A DNA stretch of 64,000 bases, taken from Acidimicrobiales bacterium. GTDB lineage: Bacteria > Actinomycetota > Acidimicrobiia > Acidimicrobiales > JADJXE01. A program made the translations under genes and the position numbers. Below the pieces are notes generated by a model. It did not search any database, was not told where the DNA came from, and saw only the letters and a program-made list of their open reading frames with translations. The stretch's first letter is position 1. Every line of letters starts with the position of its first letter. Shown here in pieces: positions 48,682 to 58,600 of this stretch. The stretch lies in assembly GCA_016716005.1 (NCBI GenBank), contig JADJXE010000001.1:2679001-2743000 (forward strand), given 5' to 3'.

Positions 48682-50841
48682 ATGGCAGCTGACGGCAGCG
48701 CAGACGTCGCGGCGGCGGCCGCCGCCCTGTCCGCCCGACTCCCCGAGCGACTGCGCCCCTTGGCGCCCGTCGCCTACAACTACCTGTGGAGCTGGACCGA
48801 GGACGGACGGGTCCTGTTCCGCGATCTCGACCCCTACCGGTGGGAGCTGTCGTCGGGGAACCCGGTCCGCTTCCTCGAGCAGATCACGCCGGCGTCGCTC
48901 GAGCGGATCACCTCGTCGCCGGAGCTGCTCGCCCGCATCGACGGGCTCGCGGCCCGGGTCGAGGCGGGCCTGCGCCCGAGGGATCCGTCCGAGGCGGGAC
49001 GGGCCGAGGTCCTCGCCGACGAGGTCACGGGCCCGGTCGCCTTCTTCTGCTCGGAGTTCGGCGTCCACACGTCGCTGCCGGTCTACTCCGGCGGGCTCGG
49101 CGTCCTCGCCGGGGACATGCTGAAGGAGGCGTCCGACCGGGCGCTGCCCTACGTCGGCGTCGGCCTGCTCTACCGCCGCGGCTACTTCCACCAGCGCGTC
49201 GACCTGTCCGGGTGGCAGCACGAGTCGTGGGAGGAGCTCGATCCCGAGCACAGCGCCGCCGTGCGCGTGACCACCGACGGCACGTCGCCGCTGCTCGTCA
49301 CCGTGCCGCTCTCCGGCCGCCACGTGGTGTGCCAGGTGTGGCGAGTCGACGTGGGTCGGGTCCCGCTGTACCTCCTCGACGCCGAGCGACCCGAGAACAA
49401 CCCCATCGATCGTTGGATCACCGCCCGGCTCTACGAGGGCAACCGGGCGCTGCGGCTGGCGCAGTACGGGGTGCTCGGGATCGGGGGCATCCGCGCCCTG
49501 CGGGCCCTGGGGATCGATCCCGCCATCGTCCATCTCAACGAGGGCCATCCGGCGCTCGCCGCGCTCGAGCTCGCCGCGGAGCAGGTCGCCGACGGCGTGG
49601 CCTTCGACGACGCGATCGCCCGAGCGCGCTCGAAGGTCGTGTTCACGACGCACACGCCCGTGCCCGCCGGCAACGAGAGCTACTCGCCGGACGAGTTCCT
49701 CGCCGTCTTCGCCGACTGCCCGACCCGGCTCGGCATCGACGCCGACCGGTTCCTGCGGATGTGCCGCGTGCACCCCGACGACCACGGCGAGGGCGTGGGC
49801 ATGACGCCCCTCGCCATCCGGATGAGCCGCCACGTCAACGGGGTGAGCCAGCGCCACGGAGGCATCGCCCGGGCCATGTGGCAGCCCATGTTCCCCGGCC
49901 GCGCGGTCGACGAGGTGCCCATCACCGCCGTCACCAACGGCGTGCACCTGCCGACGTTCCAGGCCCCGCCCATCCGCCGCCTGCTCGACGCCGCGGCCGG
50001 GCCGGACTGGGCCGAGCACACGACCGACCCGGGCGTCTGGCGCGTCGTCGACGACATCCCGGCCGCCGAGTGGTGGGCGGCACGGTGCGAGGTGCGGGCC
50101 AGCCTGATCGAGCGGGTTCGACGTCACGCCATCAACGATCGGCTGCGGCGCGGCGAGCAGATCGACTACGTCGAGGCCGCCGCCGAGACCTTCGACGCCG
50201 ACGCCCTCACCATCGGCTTCGCCCGCCGCCTCGCGACCTACAAGCGCCTGCACCTGCTGACCCTCGACCCGGCCCGGGCCCTCGCGATGCTCGACCGACC
50301 GCAACCGGTGCAGCTGCTGTTCGCCGGCAAGGCCCACCCGAACGACGACGGCGCCAAGCGCATCGTCCAGCAGATGTTCCAGCTGAAGGGCGCGCCGGGG
50401 GTGGCCGGGCGGGTCGCCTTCCTCGAGGACTACGACCTCTCCATGGCCGGCTGGCTGTCGGCCGGCTGCGACGTGTGGGTGAACCTGCCGCGGCCGCCGA
50501 ACGAGGCGAGCGGCACGAGCGGGATGAAGGCGGCGGTCAACGGCGGGCTCAACCTGAGCGTGCTCGACGGCTGGTGGGCCGAGGCCTACGACGGCACCAA
50601 CGGCTGGGCCATCGACGGCGAGGTCGACCCCGACGAGGCCGCCCAGGACGCCCGCCACGCGGCCGCGCTGTACGACCTGCTCGAGGGCGAGGTCCTGCCC
50701 CTCTTCTACCAGCGCGACGAGGACGGCGTGCCCGTCGGCTGGGTCGAGCGGATCAGGGCGTCGCTGCGAACGCTCGGCCCGCGGTTCACCGCGACCCGCA
50801 TGGTCGAGGACTACGTCCACACCGTGTACCCCACCTCCTGA
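48682..50841 (+). CDS. glgP: Alpha-glucan (glycogen/maltodextrin) phosphorylase, short DUF3417 type
   Basis: GT35-family phosphorylase of 719 residues. The N-terminal DUF3417 region starts RLPERLRPLAPVAYNYLWSW. FFCSEFGVHTSLPVYSGGLGVLAGDMLKEASD and HLNEGHPAL follow. FARRLATYKRLHLL and the pyridoxal-phosphate lysine region SGTSGMKAAVNGGLNLSVLDGWW are near residue 600. It would release glucose 1-phosphate from alpha-1,4-glucans, feeding the phosphomutase pool. The ATG at 48682 follows a ggggggga purine tract. It stands alone between the ATPase pseudogene and glmU, a position where most actinobacteria have nothing comparable. Confidence 0.93.
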   Translation: MAADGSADVAAAAAALSARLPERLRPLAPVAYNYLWSWTEDGRVLFRDLDPYRWELSSGNPVRFLEQITPASLERITSSPELLARIDGLAARVEAGLRPRDPSEAGRAEVLADEVTGPVAFFCSEFGVHTSLPVYSGGLGVLAGDMLKEASDRALPYVGVGLLYRRGYFHQRVDLSGWQHESWEELDPEHSAAVRVTTDGTSPLLVTVPLSGRHVVCQVWRVDVGRVPLYLLDAERPENNPIDRWITARLYEGNRALRLAQYGVLGIGGIRALRALGIDPAIVHLNEGHPALAALELAAEQVADGVAFDDAIARARSKVVFTTHTPVPAGNESYSPDEFLAVFADCPTRLGIDADRFLRMCRVHPDDHGEGVGMTPLAIRMSRHVNGVSQRHGGIARAMWQPMFPGRAVDEVPITAVTNGVHLPTFQAPPIRRLLDAAAGPDWAEHTTDPGVWRVVDDIPAAEWWAARCEVRASLIERVRRHAINDRLRRGEQIDYVEAAAETFDADALTIGFARRLATYKRLHLLTLDPARALAMLDRPQPVQLLFAGKAHPNDDGAKRIVQQMFQLKGAPGVAGRVAFLEDYDLSMAGWLSAGCDVWVNLPRPPNEASGTSGMKAAVNGGLNLSVLDGWWAEAYDGTNGWAIDGEVDPDEAAQDARHAAALYDLLEGEVLPLFYQRDEDGVPVGWVERIRASLRTLGPRFTATRMVEDYVHTVYPTS

Positions 50842-50959
50842 TCCCGGGCCCGAGCCGCAGCGCACGTGGTCGGAGCTCCGGTCCGCCGCGGGGCGTGTTC
50901 ACCGAGCCTTCACCAGGGGGGACACCGCTCGGCGTGCCGCTGGCGCTAGAACGGTGGTC

Positions 50960-52063
50960 ATGAGCCGCCCCCTGAGCGCCGTGGTCATGGCCGCCGGCGA
51001 GGGCACGCGGATGCGGTCCACCCGGCCGAAGCCCCTGCACCTGCTGTGCGGGCGCCCGATGCTGCTCTACGTGCTCGACGCCATCGGCCCCCTCGACGTG
51101 GAGCGCACCGTCGTGGTGGTCGGCCACGGCGCCGAGCGCGTGTCGAAGAAGGTCATGGACCTGGCCGCGCCCGACCTGCGGGTCGAGTTCGTGGAGCAGC
51201 ACGTGCAGCGAGGCACCGCCGACGCCCTCTCCGTGGCCCTCACCGCCTTCCCCGACGACGACTTCGACGACGGCGACCTGCTGGTGCTGCCCGGCGACAC
51301 CCCGCTGCTGCGGCCCGGCACCGTCGAGGCCCTCGTCGCCGGGCACCGGGCCAGCGACGCCGCGGCCACCCTGCTCACCGCCCGTGTGCCCGATCCCACC
51401 GGCTACGGGCGGGTCGTGCGCGGCAAGGACGGGCGCGTGGCCCGGGTGGTCGAGCACCACGACGCCACCCCCGACGAGCGGGCCATCGACGAGGTCAACA
51501 CCTCGATCTACTGCTTCCGCCGCAGCGTGGTGGCGCCGGCCCTTCGCCGGATCTCCCCCGACAACCACCAGGGCGAGTACTACCTCACCGACGTCGTCGC
51601 GGTGCTGGCCGAGGCCGGGTACCGGGTGGACGCCCTCGTGGCCGACGACGCCGGTGAGACCGGCGGCGTGAACGACCGGGCCCAGCTGGCCGAGGCCGAG
51701 TCGGCCCTGCGCACGCGCACGAACCAGGCCTGGCTGCGGGCCGGGGTCACCATGGTCGACCCCCGCCGGACGTACGTCGACGCCACCGTCGAGCTGGCCC
51801 GCGACGTCACCCTGTTCCCGGGCGTCATCCTCCAGGGACGCACCGTCATCGGCGCCGGCACCGAGGTGGGGCCCGGCTGCCACCTGGTCGACACGGTGGT
51901 GGGTGAGGGCTGCCACCTTGAGGCGGTGGTAGCCCACGACGCCGAGATCGGGGCCGAGGCACGGGTGGGGCCGTTCGTGGCGCTCCGGCCGGGCGAGCAC
52001 ATCCCTCCGGGCGCACGGACCGGCCCGTTCTACACTCCGGAGGGAGAGGGCGGAGCCGGCTGA
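50960..52063 (+). CDS. glmU: GlmU-like N-acetylglucosamine-1-phosphate uridylyltransferase, truncated C-terminus
   Basis: The N-terminal 230 residues are a normal GlmU pyrophosphorylase: VVMAAGEGTRMRSTRPKPLH, VEQHVQRGTADAL, LPGDTPLL, GYGRVVRG and EVNTSIYCF. The left-handed beta-helix begins (VTMVDPRRTYVDATVEL, LFPGVILQGRTVIGAG) but ends after about five coils at PFVALRPGEHIPPGARTGPF plus a short unrelated tail. The protein has 367 residues against the usual 450-490. The acetyltransferase active site (the downstream HLSYIGD and YDG-type motifs) is absent, so only the UDP-GlcNAc-forming half should work. ATG 50960 is preferred; a GTG six bases earlier is in frame. It precedes prs. Confidence 0.88.
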   Translation: MSRPLSAVVMAAGEGTRMRSTRPKPLHLLCGRPMLLYVLDAIGPLDVERTVVVVGHGAERVSKKVMDLAAPDLRVEFVEQHVQRGTADALSVALTAFPDDDFDDGDLLVLPGDTPLLRPGTVEALVAGHRASDAAATLLTARVPDPTGYGRVVRGKDGRVARVVEHHDATPDERAIDEVNTSIYCFRRSVVAPALRRISPDNHQGEYYLTDVVAVLAEAGYRVDALVADDAGETGGVNDRAQLAEAESALRTRTNQAWLRAGVTMVDPRRTYVDATVELARDVTLFPGVILQGRTVIGAGTEVGPGCHLVDTVVGEGCHLEAVVAHDAEIGAEARVGPFVALRPGEHIPPGARTGPFYTPEGEGGAG

Positions 52064-52115
52064 CGCGGCGTCGCCCTGCAGCGTCCCCACGGGGACCAAC
52101 CTCAGGACGGCGCCC

Positions 52116-53099
52116 ATGGAGCTGGTGACCAAGAAGCGGCTGGTGCTCTACTCCGGCCGCGCCCACCCGTCGCTGTCCGAGGAGATCGCGGCCCACCTCG
52201 GCGTGGAGCTGGCCGAGCCCAACCTGGTCGACTTCGCCAACGGCGAGATCCGGCCCCGGTTCTCGGAGTCGATCCGCGGTGCCGACGTGTTCGTCATCCA
52301 GGTGCACGCGTCGACCGCCGGGCTCTCGGTGAACGACGCCATCATGGAGCAGCTGATCATGATCGACGCGGCCAAGCGGGCGTCGGCCAAGCGGATCACG
52401 GCGGTGTGCCCCTTCTACGGCTACTCCCGCCAGGACCGCAAGGCCGAGGGCCGCGAGCCGATCACCGCCCGCCTCCTCGCCGACCTGCTCAAGGCGGCCG
52501 GCGCCAAGCGGATGGTGAGCGTCGACCTCCACTCCGGCCAGATCCAGGGCTTCTTCTCGGGCCCCGTCGATCACCTCACCGCGATGCCCGTGCTGGTCGA
52601 GTACCTCCGCGACCAGGCCAGCAGCGACATCGTGGTCGTCGCTCCCGACGCCGGCCGGGTGAAGGTGGCTGAGCGCTTCAGCCAGCACCTCAACGCCGAC
52701 CTGGCCTTCGTGAACAAGCGGCGCCCCAAGGGCATGGCCAACCTCGTGGTCGCCCGCGACGTGGTGGGCGAGGTCGACGGCCGCCACTGCGTGATCATCG
52801 ACGACATGATCGACACCGCCGGCACGATCTGCGCGGCGGCCGAGATCCTCGTGGAGCGCGGTGCCACCGAGGTGTGGGCCATGGCCACCCACGGCGTGCT
52901 CTCCGACCCGGCCATCGACCGCCTGAAGAACGCGCCGATCTCTCGCGTGGTGCTCACCAACACGGTGCCCCTGCCGCCCGACAAGGAGATCCCCAAGATC
53001 GAGGTCCTCTCGGTGGCCCGGATCATCGCCGACGCCCTCGACGCGGTGTTCGAGGACACCTCCGTCTCGGAGATCTTCGGCGGCGAGAACCAGCACTGA
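52116..53099 (+). CDS. prs: Ribose-phosphate pyrophosphokinase
   Basis: PRPP synthetase of 327 residues, class I type. Motifs are VDFANGEIRPRFSESIRGAD, CPFYGYSRQDRKAEGREPIT, the flexible loop KRMVSVDLHSGQIQGFF with the metal-binding His, and the PRPP-binding loop HCVIIDDMIDTAGTI near residue 228. PRPP supplies nucleotide synthesis and, within this window, upp. A small GC dyad (gtcccc-ac-ggggac) lies 20 bases before the ATG, of unknown importance. It follows glmU by 52 bases in the conserved glmU-prs-rplY-pth order. Confidence 0.97.
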   Translation: MELVTKKRLVLYSGRAHPSLSEEIAAHLGVELAEPNLVDFANGEIRPRFSESIRGADVFVIQVHASTAGLSVNDAIMEQLIMIDAAKRASAKRITAVCPFYGYSRQDRKAEGREPITARLLADLLKAAGAKRMVSVDLHSGQIQGFFSGPVDHLTAMPVLVEYLRDQASSDIVVVAPDAGRVKVAERFSQHLNADLAFVNKRRPKGMANLVVARDVVGEVDGRHCVIIDDMIDTAGTICAAAEILVERGATEVWAMATHGVLSDPAIDRLKNAPISRVVLTNTVPLPPDKEIPKIEVLSVARIIADALDAVFEDTSVSEIFGGENQH

Positions 53100-53135
53100 G
53101 CCCCCGTCGCCTGGGCTCGGGGCGGGGCGCTGGCG

Positions 53136-53141
53136 TACACT
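53136..53141 (+). promoter_or_regulatory. -10 box (TACACT) for rplY
   Basis: TACACT lies 42 bases before the ATG, giving a short leader that contains an aggag Shine-Dalgarno (53170-53174) nine bases before the start. A weak -35 is not obvious. Confidence 0.4.
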
Positions 53142-53183
53142 CGCCGGCTGTCCCTCGAACACCTCCCGCAGGAGCGCGTCACC

Positions 53184-53825
53184 ATGCCTGAGCTCACCCT
53201 CGTCGCCGACACCGGCCGTCCCCTCGGCTCACGGGCCTCGAACCGGTTGCGCAACGAGGGCAAGGTGCCCGGCGTGGTCTACGGCCACGGCTCCGACCCG
53301 GTGTCGGTGGCCGTCGACGCCCGCACCCTGCGCCACATCCTGGTGAAGGAGGGCGCCAACGCCGTCATCGACCTGGTGATCGACGGCGAGAAGAAGCTCA
53401 CCCTGGTGCGCGACCTCCAGCGCGACCCGATTCGCCGGGCCATCTCGCACATCGACTTCCTGCTCATCCGCCGCGACGAGGTGCTCGCGGTCGACGTGCC
53501 GATCGTGCTCGAGGGCGAGGCCGCCGACGTGGAGCGTGAGGGCGGCCTGGTGACCCAGTCGATGTCGTCGCTCACGGTGCAGGCCCTGCCCGGCGACATC
53601 CCCGCGCAGATCGTCATCGACATCTCCCCGCTCACGCTCGGCCAGCAGATCCGCGTCGGCGACCTGCAGCTCCCGGCCGGGGTCACCACCGAGGTCGACC
53701 CCGAGGAGCTGGTGGTGGCGGCGGAGCAGACCCGCGCCGCGGCCGTCGAGGGCGAGGCCGAGGGCGAGGCCGAGGCCGAGGGTGCCGAGGCCGGCGGCGA
53801 GGCCGCCGAGCCGGCCGAGTCGTAG
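53184..53825 (+). CDS. rplY: 50S ribosomal protein L25/general stress protein Ctc (bL25)
   Basis: A 213-residue long-form bL25 that binds 5S rRNA. The N-terminal domain (1-95) reads GSRASNRLRNEGKVPGVVYGHG and ALTL-type RDLQRDPIRRAISHIDFL. The C-terminal TL5/Ctc domain continues to about 185 with LEVxxLPxDIP-like VQALPGDIPAQIVIDISPL. The last 30 residues are an Ala/Glu-rich acidic tail (EGEAEGEAEAEGAEAGGEAA). ATG 53184 has a true Shine-Dalgarno. Confidence 0.96.
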   Translation: MPELTLVADTGRPLGSRASNRLRNEGKVPGVVYGHGSDPVSVAVDARTLRHILVKEGANAVIDLVIDGEKKLTLVRDLQRDPIRRAISHIDFLLIRRDEVLAVDVPIVLEGEAADVEREGGLVTQSMSSLTVQALPGDIPAQIVIDISPLTLGQQIRVGDLQLPAGVTTEVDPEELVVAAEQTRAAAVEGEAEGEAEAEGAEAGGEAAEPAES

Positions 53826-53840
53826 CCCGGCGGCGTCCTC

Positions 53841-54452
53841 GTGGGGCTCCTCGGGCGCGGCGCGTCCGAGCGTCGAGGTACCCCCGCCGACCTCCTGGTG
53901 GTCGGGCTCGGCAACCCCGGTGACGAGTACGCCGGCACGCGCCACAACGTCGGCGCCGAGGTCGTCGCCCTGCTCGCCGCCCGCCACGGCGGCTCGCTCC
54001 GGCGGGGCAGGGAGCGGGCCCTCAGCGGCGAGGTCACGATCAGCGGTCGGCGCGTGGCGTTGGCGTTCCCCCAGACGTACATGAACCTCTCGGGCGAGTC
54101 GGTGCGCCTCCTCGCCCGGCGGTTCGGCGTGGGCGATCCGGCGCACCTGGTGGTGGTGCACGACGAGCTCGACCTGCCCGTGGGACGGCTGAAGGTGAAG
54201 GTGGGCGGGGGCCTGGCCGGCCACAACGGCCTCCGGTCGATCGTGTCCCACCTGCACAGCCAGGAGTTCGTGCGGGTGCGGATCGGCGTGGGGAAGCCGC
54301 CGGGCCGGCAGGCGGGGGCCGACCACGTGCTGCGCCGGCCCACCAGGGCCGAGCGGGCCGAGCTCGACGTGGTGGTGCAGGAGGCGGCCGACGCGGTCGA
54401 GGCCATCGTGGTCGACGGCGTCGCGGCCGCCATGAACCGCTACAACGCCTGA
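53841..54452 (+). CDS. pth: Peptidyl-tRNA hydrolase
   Basis: A 203-residue enzyme that recycles peptidyl-tRNA released from stalled ribosomes. Key residues are visible: Asn in VGLGNPGDEYAGTRHNVG, the catalytic His in the same segment, Asn in TYMNLSGES, Asp in VVHDELDLPVG and Asn in GGGLAGHNGLRSI. About 16 residues precede the family core. The GTG at 53841 is used; the next in-frame candidates would cut into the first strand. It is 15 bases downstream of rplY. Confidence 0.95.
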   Translation: MGLLGRGASERRGTPADLLVVGLGNPGDEYAGTRHNVGAEVVALLAARHGGSLRRGRERALSGEVTISGRRVALAFPQTYMNLSGESVRLLARRFGVGDPAHLVVVHDELDLPVGRLKVKVGGGLAGHNGLRSIVSHLHSQEFVRVRIGVGKPPGRQAGADHVLRRPTRAERAELDVVVQEAADAVEAIVVDGVAAAMNRYNA

Positions 54453-54550
54453 GGGTCGCGCACCACCCGTTCTGCGCCCGGCCGGCCACCTCCACGGTGG
54501 TCGAGCGGTCGGAGAACCGGCCAGACGCCGTTGCTGACACACCGCGTCCG

Positions 54551-54556
54551 TACCGT
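54551..54556 (+). promoter_or_regulatory. -10 box (TACCGT) for the AbiEi-like/DUF559 gene
   Basis: TACCGT ends six bases before the ATG at 54563, which decides that start over the earlier in-frame GTG at 54497. Confidence 0.5.
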
Positions 54557-54562
54557 GGGCCC

Positions 54563-55498
54563 ATGGGTTCCCTCGACGCCGCCATCCTCGCCCTGGCGTC
54601 GACCCGCTGGGGCCTCGTCACCCGTCGTGAGCTGCTCGCGATCGGGGTGACCCCTCGACAGATCGACGGGCGCACGGCGGCCGGGGTGCTCGTCGCCGTG
54701 CTCCGGGGGGTGTACCGGGCCGCGGCCTGGCCACCCTCGCCCGAGCAGGCCGCGGCCGCTCTGTCGCTGGCCGTCGGCCCCCACGGCGCCCTTTCGCACC
54801 GCTCTGCCGCGTGGCTGTGGGGCCTCGCGACCGGTCCGCCCCCTCGGCCCGAGCTCACCGTGGCCGGGGGCCGCCGCCCGGGCCGGCCGGGTGTGCTGGT
54901 GCACCGCACCCGCGAGCTCCCGCCCGTCGACGTCGTCGGTAGGCCCGACGGGATCACGCTCACGAGCCCCGGCCGCACCTTGTTCGACCTGGCCGGTGTC
55001 GTCCCCTTCGCCGACCTGGTCGACACCTGGGAGCAGGCGGTCGTGCAGCACCTCGTCGACCAGCGCCGCCTGCGGGCGGTGCTCGATCGGCTGGGGGCCA
55101 GGGGCCGGCCGGGCACGGCGGCGGTCCGGCGGCTGCTGGCCGCGTCGCCGCTGGTCGGCGGGCCGGCGCCCGACAGCCGGCTCGAGCTGCGGTTCGAGCG
55201 CCTGCTGGTCGACGCCGGGCTTCCCCGCCCCGTGCGCCAGTACCCGCTCCGGGTCGGGGGTCGCACGATCCGGCTCGACCTCGCCTATCCGCAGGCCCGA
55301 CTCGACCTCGAGGTCGACGGCCGGCGCTTCCACGTGGGCGAGGCGTTCCAGCGCGACCGCGAGCGCGACCGGCTCGTGGCCGCGGCGGCGTGGCTCCCGG
55401 TGCGCTTCACCGCCCTCGACATCGACGAGCAGCCGGCCCGCGCGGTGGCCACCGTGACGGCCCTGCTCGCCACCCGCACCCGTTCCCTGGCCGGTTGA
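54563..55498 (+). CDS. AbiEi-like winged-helix protein with C-terminal DUF559 endonuclease-type domain
   Basis: A 311-residue protein. Residues 1-60 form a winged helix of the AbiEi antitoxin type (ALASTRWGLVTRRELLAIGV, TPRQIDGRTAAGVLVAVLRG, VYRAA). The middle part has LSHRSAAWLWGL and GITLTSPGRTLFDLAG. The C-terminus resembles Vsr/DUF559 nucleases of the PD-(D/E)XK fold (SRLELRFERLLVDAGLPRPV, IRLDLAYPQARLDLEVDGRR). No AbiEii-like nucleotidyltransferase toxin is next to it, so it is an orphan. Such proteins are frequent in actinobacteria, possibly as defence or regulatory factors. It is inserted between pth and mfd. Confidence 0.8.
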   Translation: MGSLDAAILALASTRWGLVTRRELLAIGVTPRQIDGRTAAGVLVAVLRGVYRAAAWPPSPEQAAAALSLAVGPHGALSHRSAAWLWGLATGPPPRPELTVAGGRRPGRPGVLVHRTRELPPVDVVGRPDGITLTSPGRTLFDLAGVVPFADLVDTWEQAVVQHLVDQRRLRAVLDRLGARGRPGTAAVRRLLAASPLVGGPAPDSRLELRFERLLVDAGLPRPVRQYPLRVGGRTIRLDLAYPQARLDLEVDGRRFHVGEAFQRDRERDRLVAAAAWLPVRFTALDIDEQPARAVATVTALLATRTRSLAG

Positions 55499-55606
55499 CC
55501 ACCGCAGGGGTGGTCGCGTGGACGAAGAAGGCGAGCGGCGGGTGCGGCGAGCGGCGGGTGCGGCGCCGGCCGTGCGGCGCCGGCGCTCGGCGCCGGCGGC
55601 CGCCGG

Positions 55607-55612
55607 TACCCT
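55607..55612 (+). promoter_or_regulatory. -10 box (TACCCT) for mfd
   Basis: TACCCT ends six bases before the mfd GTG. The preceding 55499-55606 stretch is rich in gcggcgccgg-type repeats and holds no gene. Confidence 0.5.
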
Positions 55613-55618
55613 GGCGGG

Positions 55619-58600
55619 GTGATCCCCCCGACCGCGCCGGTCGAGGGGGCCCGGTCGCGCCTGGGGCCCCTCGCCGCTCTCCCGGCACTGCTGCGCGACG
55701 AGCCGGCCGTGGCCGGCGTGCTCGGCCGCCGCCAGGCGGTGCTGGCCGTGCCCGAGCCGGCCCGGGCCCTGGTGACGGCCGGGCTCGCCACCCTCTCCAG
55801 CCGGCGGCCCTTCCTGGTGGCGGTGCCCACCGGCGCCGAGGCGGAGCGCCTGGCCCACGACCTCACCGCCTACCTCGGGCCCGACCAGGTGGAGCTGTTC
55901 CCGGCGTGGGAGACCCTGCCCTTCGAGCGGGTGAGCCCCAGCGTCGAGGCCATGGGCCGGCGCCTGCGCGTGCTGTGGCGCCTGCGGCAACCGGAGCACC
56001 ACCCGGCCGTCGTGGTGGCGTCGGTGCGGGCGCTCGCCCAGCGGCTCGGCCCGCACGTGGAGGACGTCGAGCCGCTCGTGGCGCGCCCGGGCGAGCGGTT
56101 CGACCCCACCGAGGTGGTGGAGCGTCTCGTGGCCGGGGGCTACCGGCGCGAGTACCAGGTGGAGCACCGCGGCGAGGTGGCCGTGCGGGGCTCGATCGTC
56201 GACGTCTTCCCCTCCACGGCCGACGGCCCCGTGCGCATCGACCTGTGGGGCGACGAGGTCGACCGGCTCACGGCCTTCTCGGTCACCGACCAGCGGTCCA
56301 CCCATGAGGTGGCCGAGGTCGAGGTCTTCCCGGCGCGGGAGCTGCTGGCGTCGGCCGAGGTGCGGGCCCGGGCCGAACGGCTCGTCGCCCTCGAGCCGTG
56401 GGGCCGTGAGCAGTGGGAGCGCCTGGCCGAGGGAGCGGTGTTCGACGGCATGGAGAGCTGGCTGCCGTGGCTCACCGAGGGCGAGCACCTGGTGGTCGAC
56501 CTGCTCGGCGCCGAGGCCCAGGTGGTGCTGGTCGACCCCCGCCGCCTGCGTGACCGGGCCGGCGACCTGCTGGCCGAGGAGGCCGACCTGGCCGGGGTGC
56601 TGGCCCGCACGTGGGGCGTGGCCCCCGCCGCGGCCGACGACCCGGCCCTGCCCCGCCTGCACCTGCCGTTCGACCGCCTGCTGGCGCACACGCAGGCGGC
56701 CGCGTGGACCATGACCACCGCTCCCGAGGGCCCCGACGTGGCCACGGTGACCGCGATCGGGTGGGACTCGGCGGCGGGGGCGGGCGGCAGCGAGCGCCTC
56801 ACCCGCCGCCTGCGCGAGCTGGTCGCGGGTGGCTACCGGGTGGTGCTCGCGGCCGACGGCGCCGGCTCGGGCGCCCACCTGGTCCGGCTGCTCCGCGACG
56901 AGGGCATCGAGCTGGTCGACGCCACCGGGCCGGCCGGCCTCGACGGCGAGGGGGCCGACGTCACCCGGCCGGGTGGCTACGCCGTGGTCGAGCCGCTCGA
57001 GCGCGGGGTCGTGCTGCCCGAGGTGAAGGTCGCGGTGCTCGGCGAGGCCGACGTGACGGGTCGCCGGCGGGCGCACCGCGCCGCTCGCCCGCGCCGGCGC
57101 GACGCCCAGGCCTTCTTCGACGACCTCCAGCCGGGGGACTTCGTGGTCCACCACCACCACGGGGTGGCCCGGTACGGCGGCATGGTGAAGCGGGCGATCG
57201 GCGGGGTCGAGCGCGACTACCTGCTGCTCGACTACCGGGGTGGCGACAAGCTGTACGTGCCGTCCGACCAGATCGACGCCGTGCGCCACTACACCGGTGG
57301 TGACAGCCCGAGCCTGCACCGGCTGGGTGGCAGCGACTTCGCCCGCACCAAGGCCAGGGTGCAGTCGGCGGTGCGGGAGATCGCCCAGGAGCTCGTCGTG
57401 CTGTACCAGCGGCGGGTCCACACGCCGGGCCACGCCTTCGCGCCGGACACGCCCTGGCAGCGCGAGCTCGAGGACGCGTTCCCCTTCACCGAGACGCCCG
57501 ACCAGCTGGTCGCCATCGCCGACGTGAAGGCCGACATGGAGGCGCCCACGCCGATGGACCGCCTGCTGTGCGGCGACGTCGGCTTCGGCAAGACCGAGGT
57601 GGCGGTGCGGGCGGTGTTCAAGGCGGTGCAGGACGGCAAGCAGGCCGCGGTGCTGGTGCCCACCACGCTGCTCGCCCAGCAGCACGGGCAGACGTTCTCC
57701 GAGCGCTTCGCCGGCTACCCGGTGCGGGTCGAGGTGCTCTCGCGGTTCCTCACGCCGGCCCAGCAGAAGCGGGTGGTCGAGGGTGTCGCCGACGGCAGCG
57801 TCGACGTGGTCATCGGCACGCACCGGTTGCTGTCCGACGACATCTCGTTCCGGGAGCTCGGGCTGCTGGTGGTCGACGAGGAGCAGCGCTTCGGCGTGCA
57901 GCACAAGGAGGCCATGAAGAAGCTGAAGATGGACGTCGACGTGCTCACCCTCACGGCCACGCCCATCCCCCGCACCCTCGAGATGAGCCTCACCGGCATC
58001 CGCGACCTCACGCTGCTGCACACCCCGCCGGCCGACCGCCAGCCGATCCTCACCTACGTGGGGGAGTACGACGAGCGGGCGGTGGCCGAGTCGCTCCGGC
58101 GGGAGCTGCTCCGTGAGGGTCAGGTGTTCTTCGTGCACAACCGCGTGCAGGACATCGAGAAGGTCGCAGGTGAGCTGCGCGACCTGGTCCCCGAGGCGCG
58201 CATCGCCGTCGCCCACGGCCAGATGGACGAGGGCACCCTCGAGCGGGTGGTGCTCGACTTCTGGGAGGGCGACTTCGACGTGCTCGTCTGCACCACCATC
58301 ATCGAGAGCGGCATCGACATGCCCACCGTCAACACCCTGGTGGTCGACCGGGCCGACCTGCTCGGCCTCGGGCAGCTCCACCAGCTCCGCGGGCGGGTGG
58401 GACGGGCCGGCCAGCGGGCCTACGCCTACCTGTTCCACCCCCGCGACCGCGTGCTCACCGAGGACGCCTACGAGCGGCTCCGCACCATCTCCGAGAGCAC
58501 CGAGCTGGGCTCGGGGTTCAGGATCGCCATGCGCGACCTCGAGATCCGCGGTGCCGGCAACCTCCTCGGCGAGACCCAGTCGGGGCACATCGCTGCGGTC

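Noticed and set aside
48456..48683. Minus-strand 75-codon frame ending DEGQRLDDGDVDGWL
   Set aside because: Its middle is a low-complexity purine/pyrimidine run and it covers the glgP start region; no convincing start.
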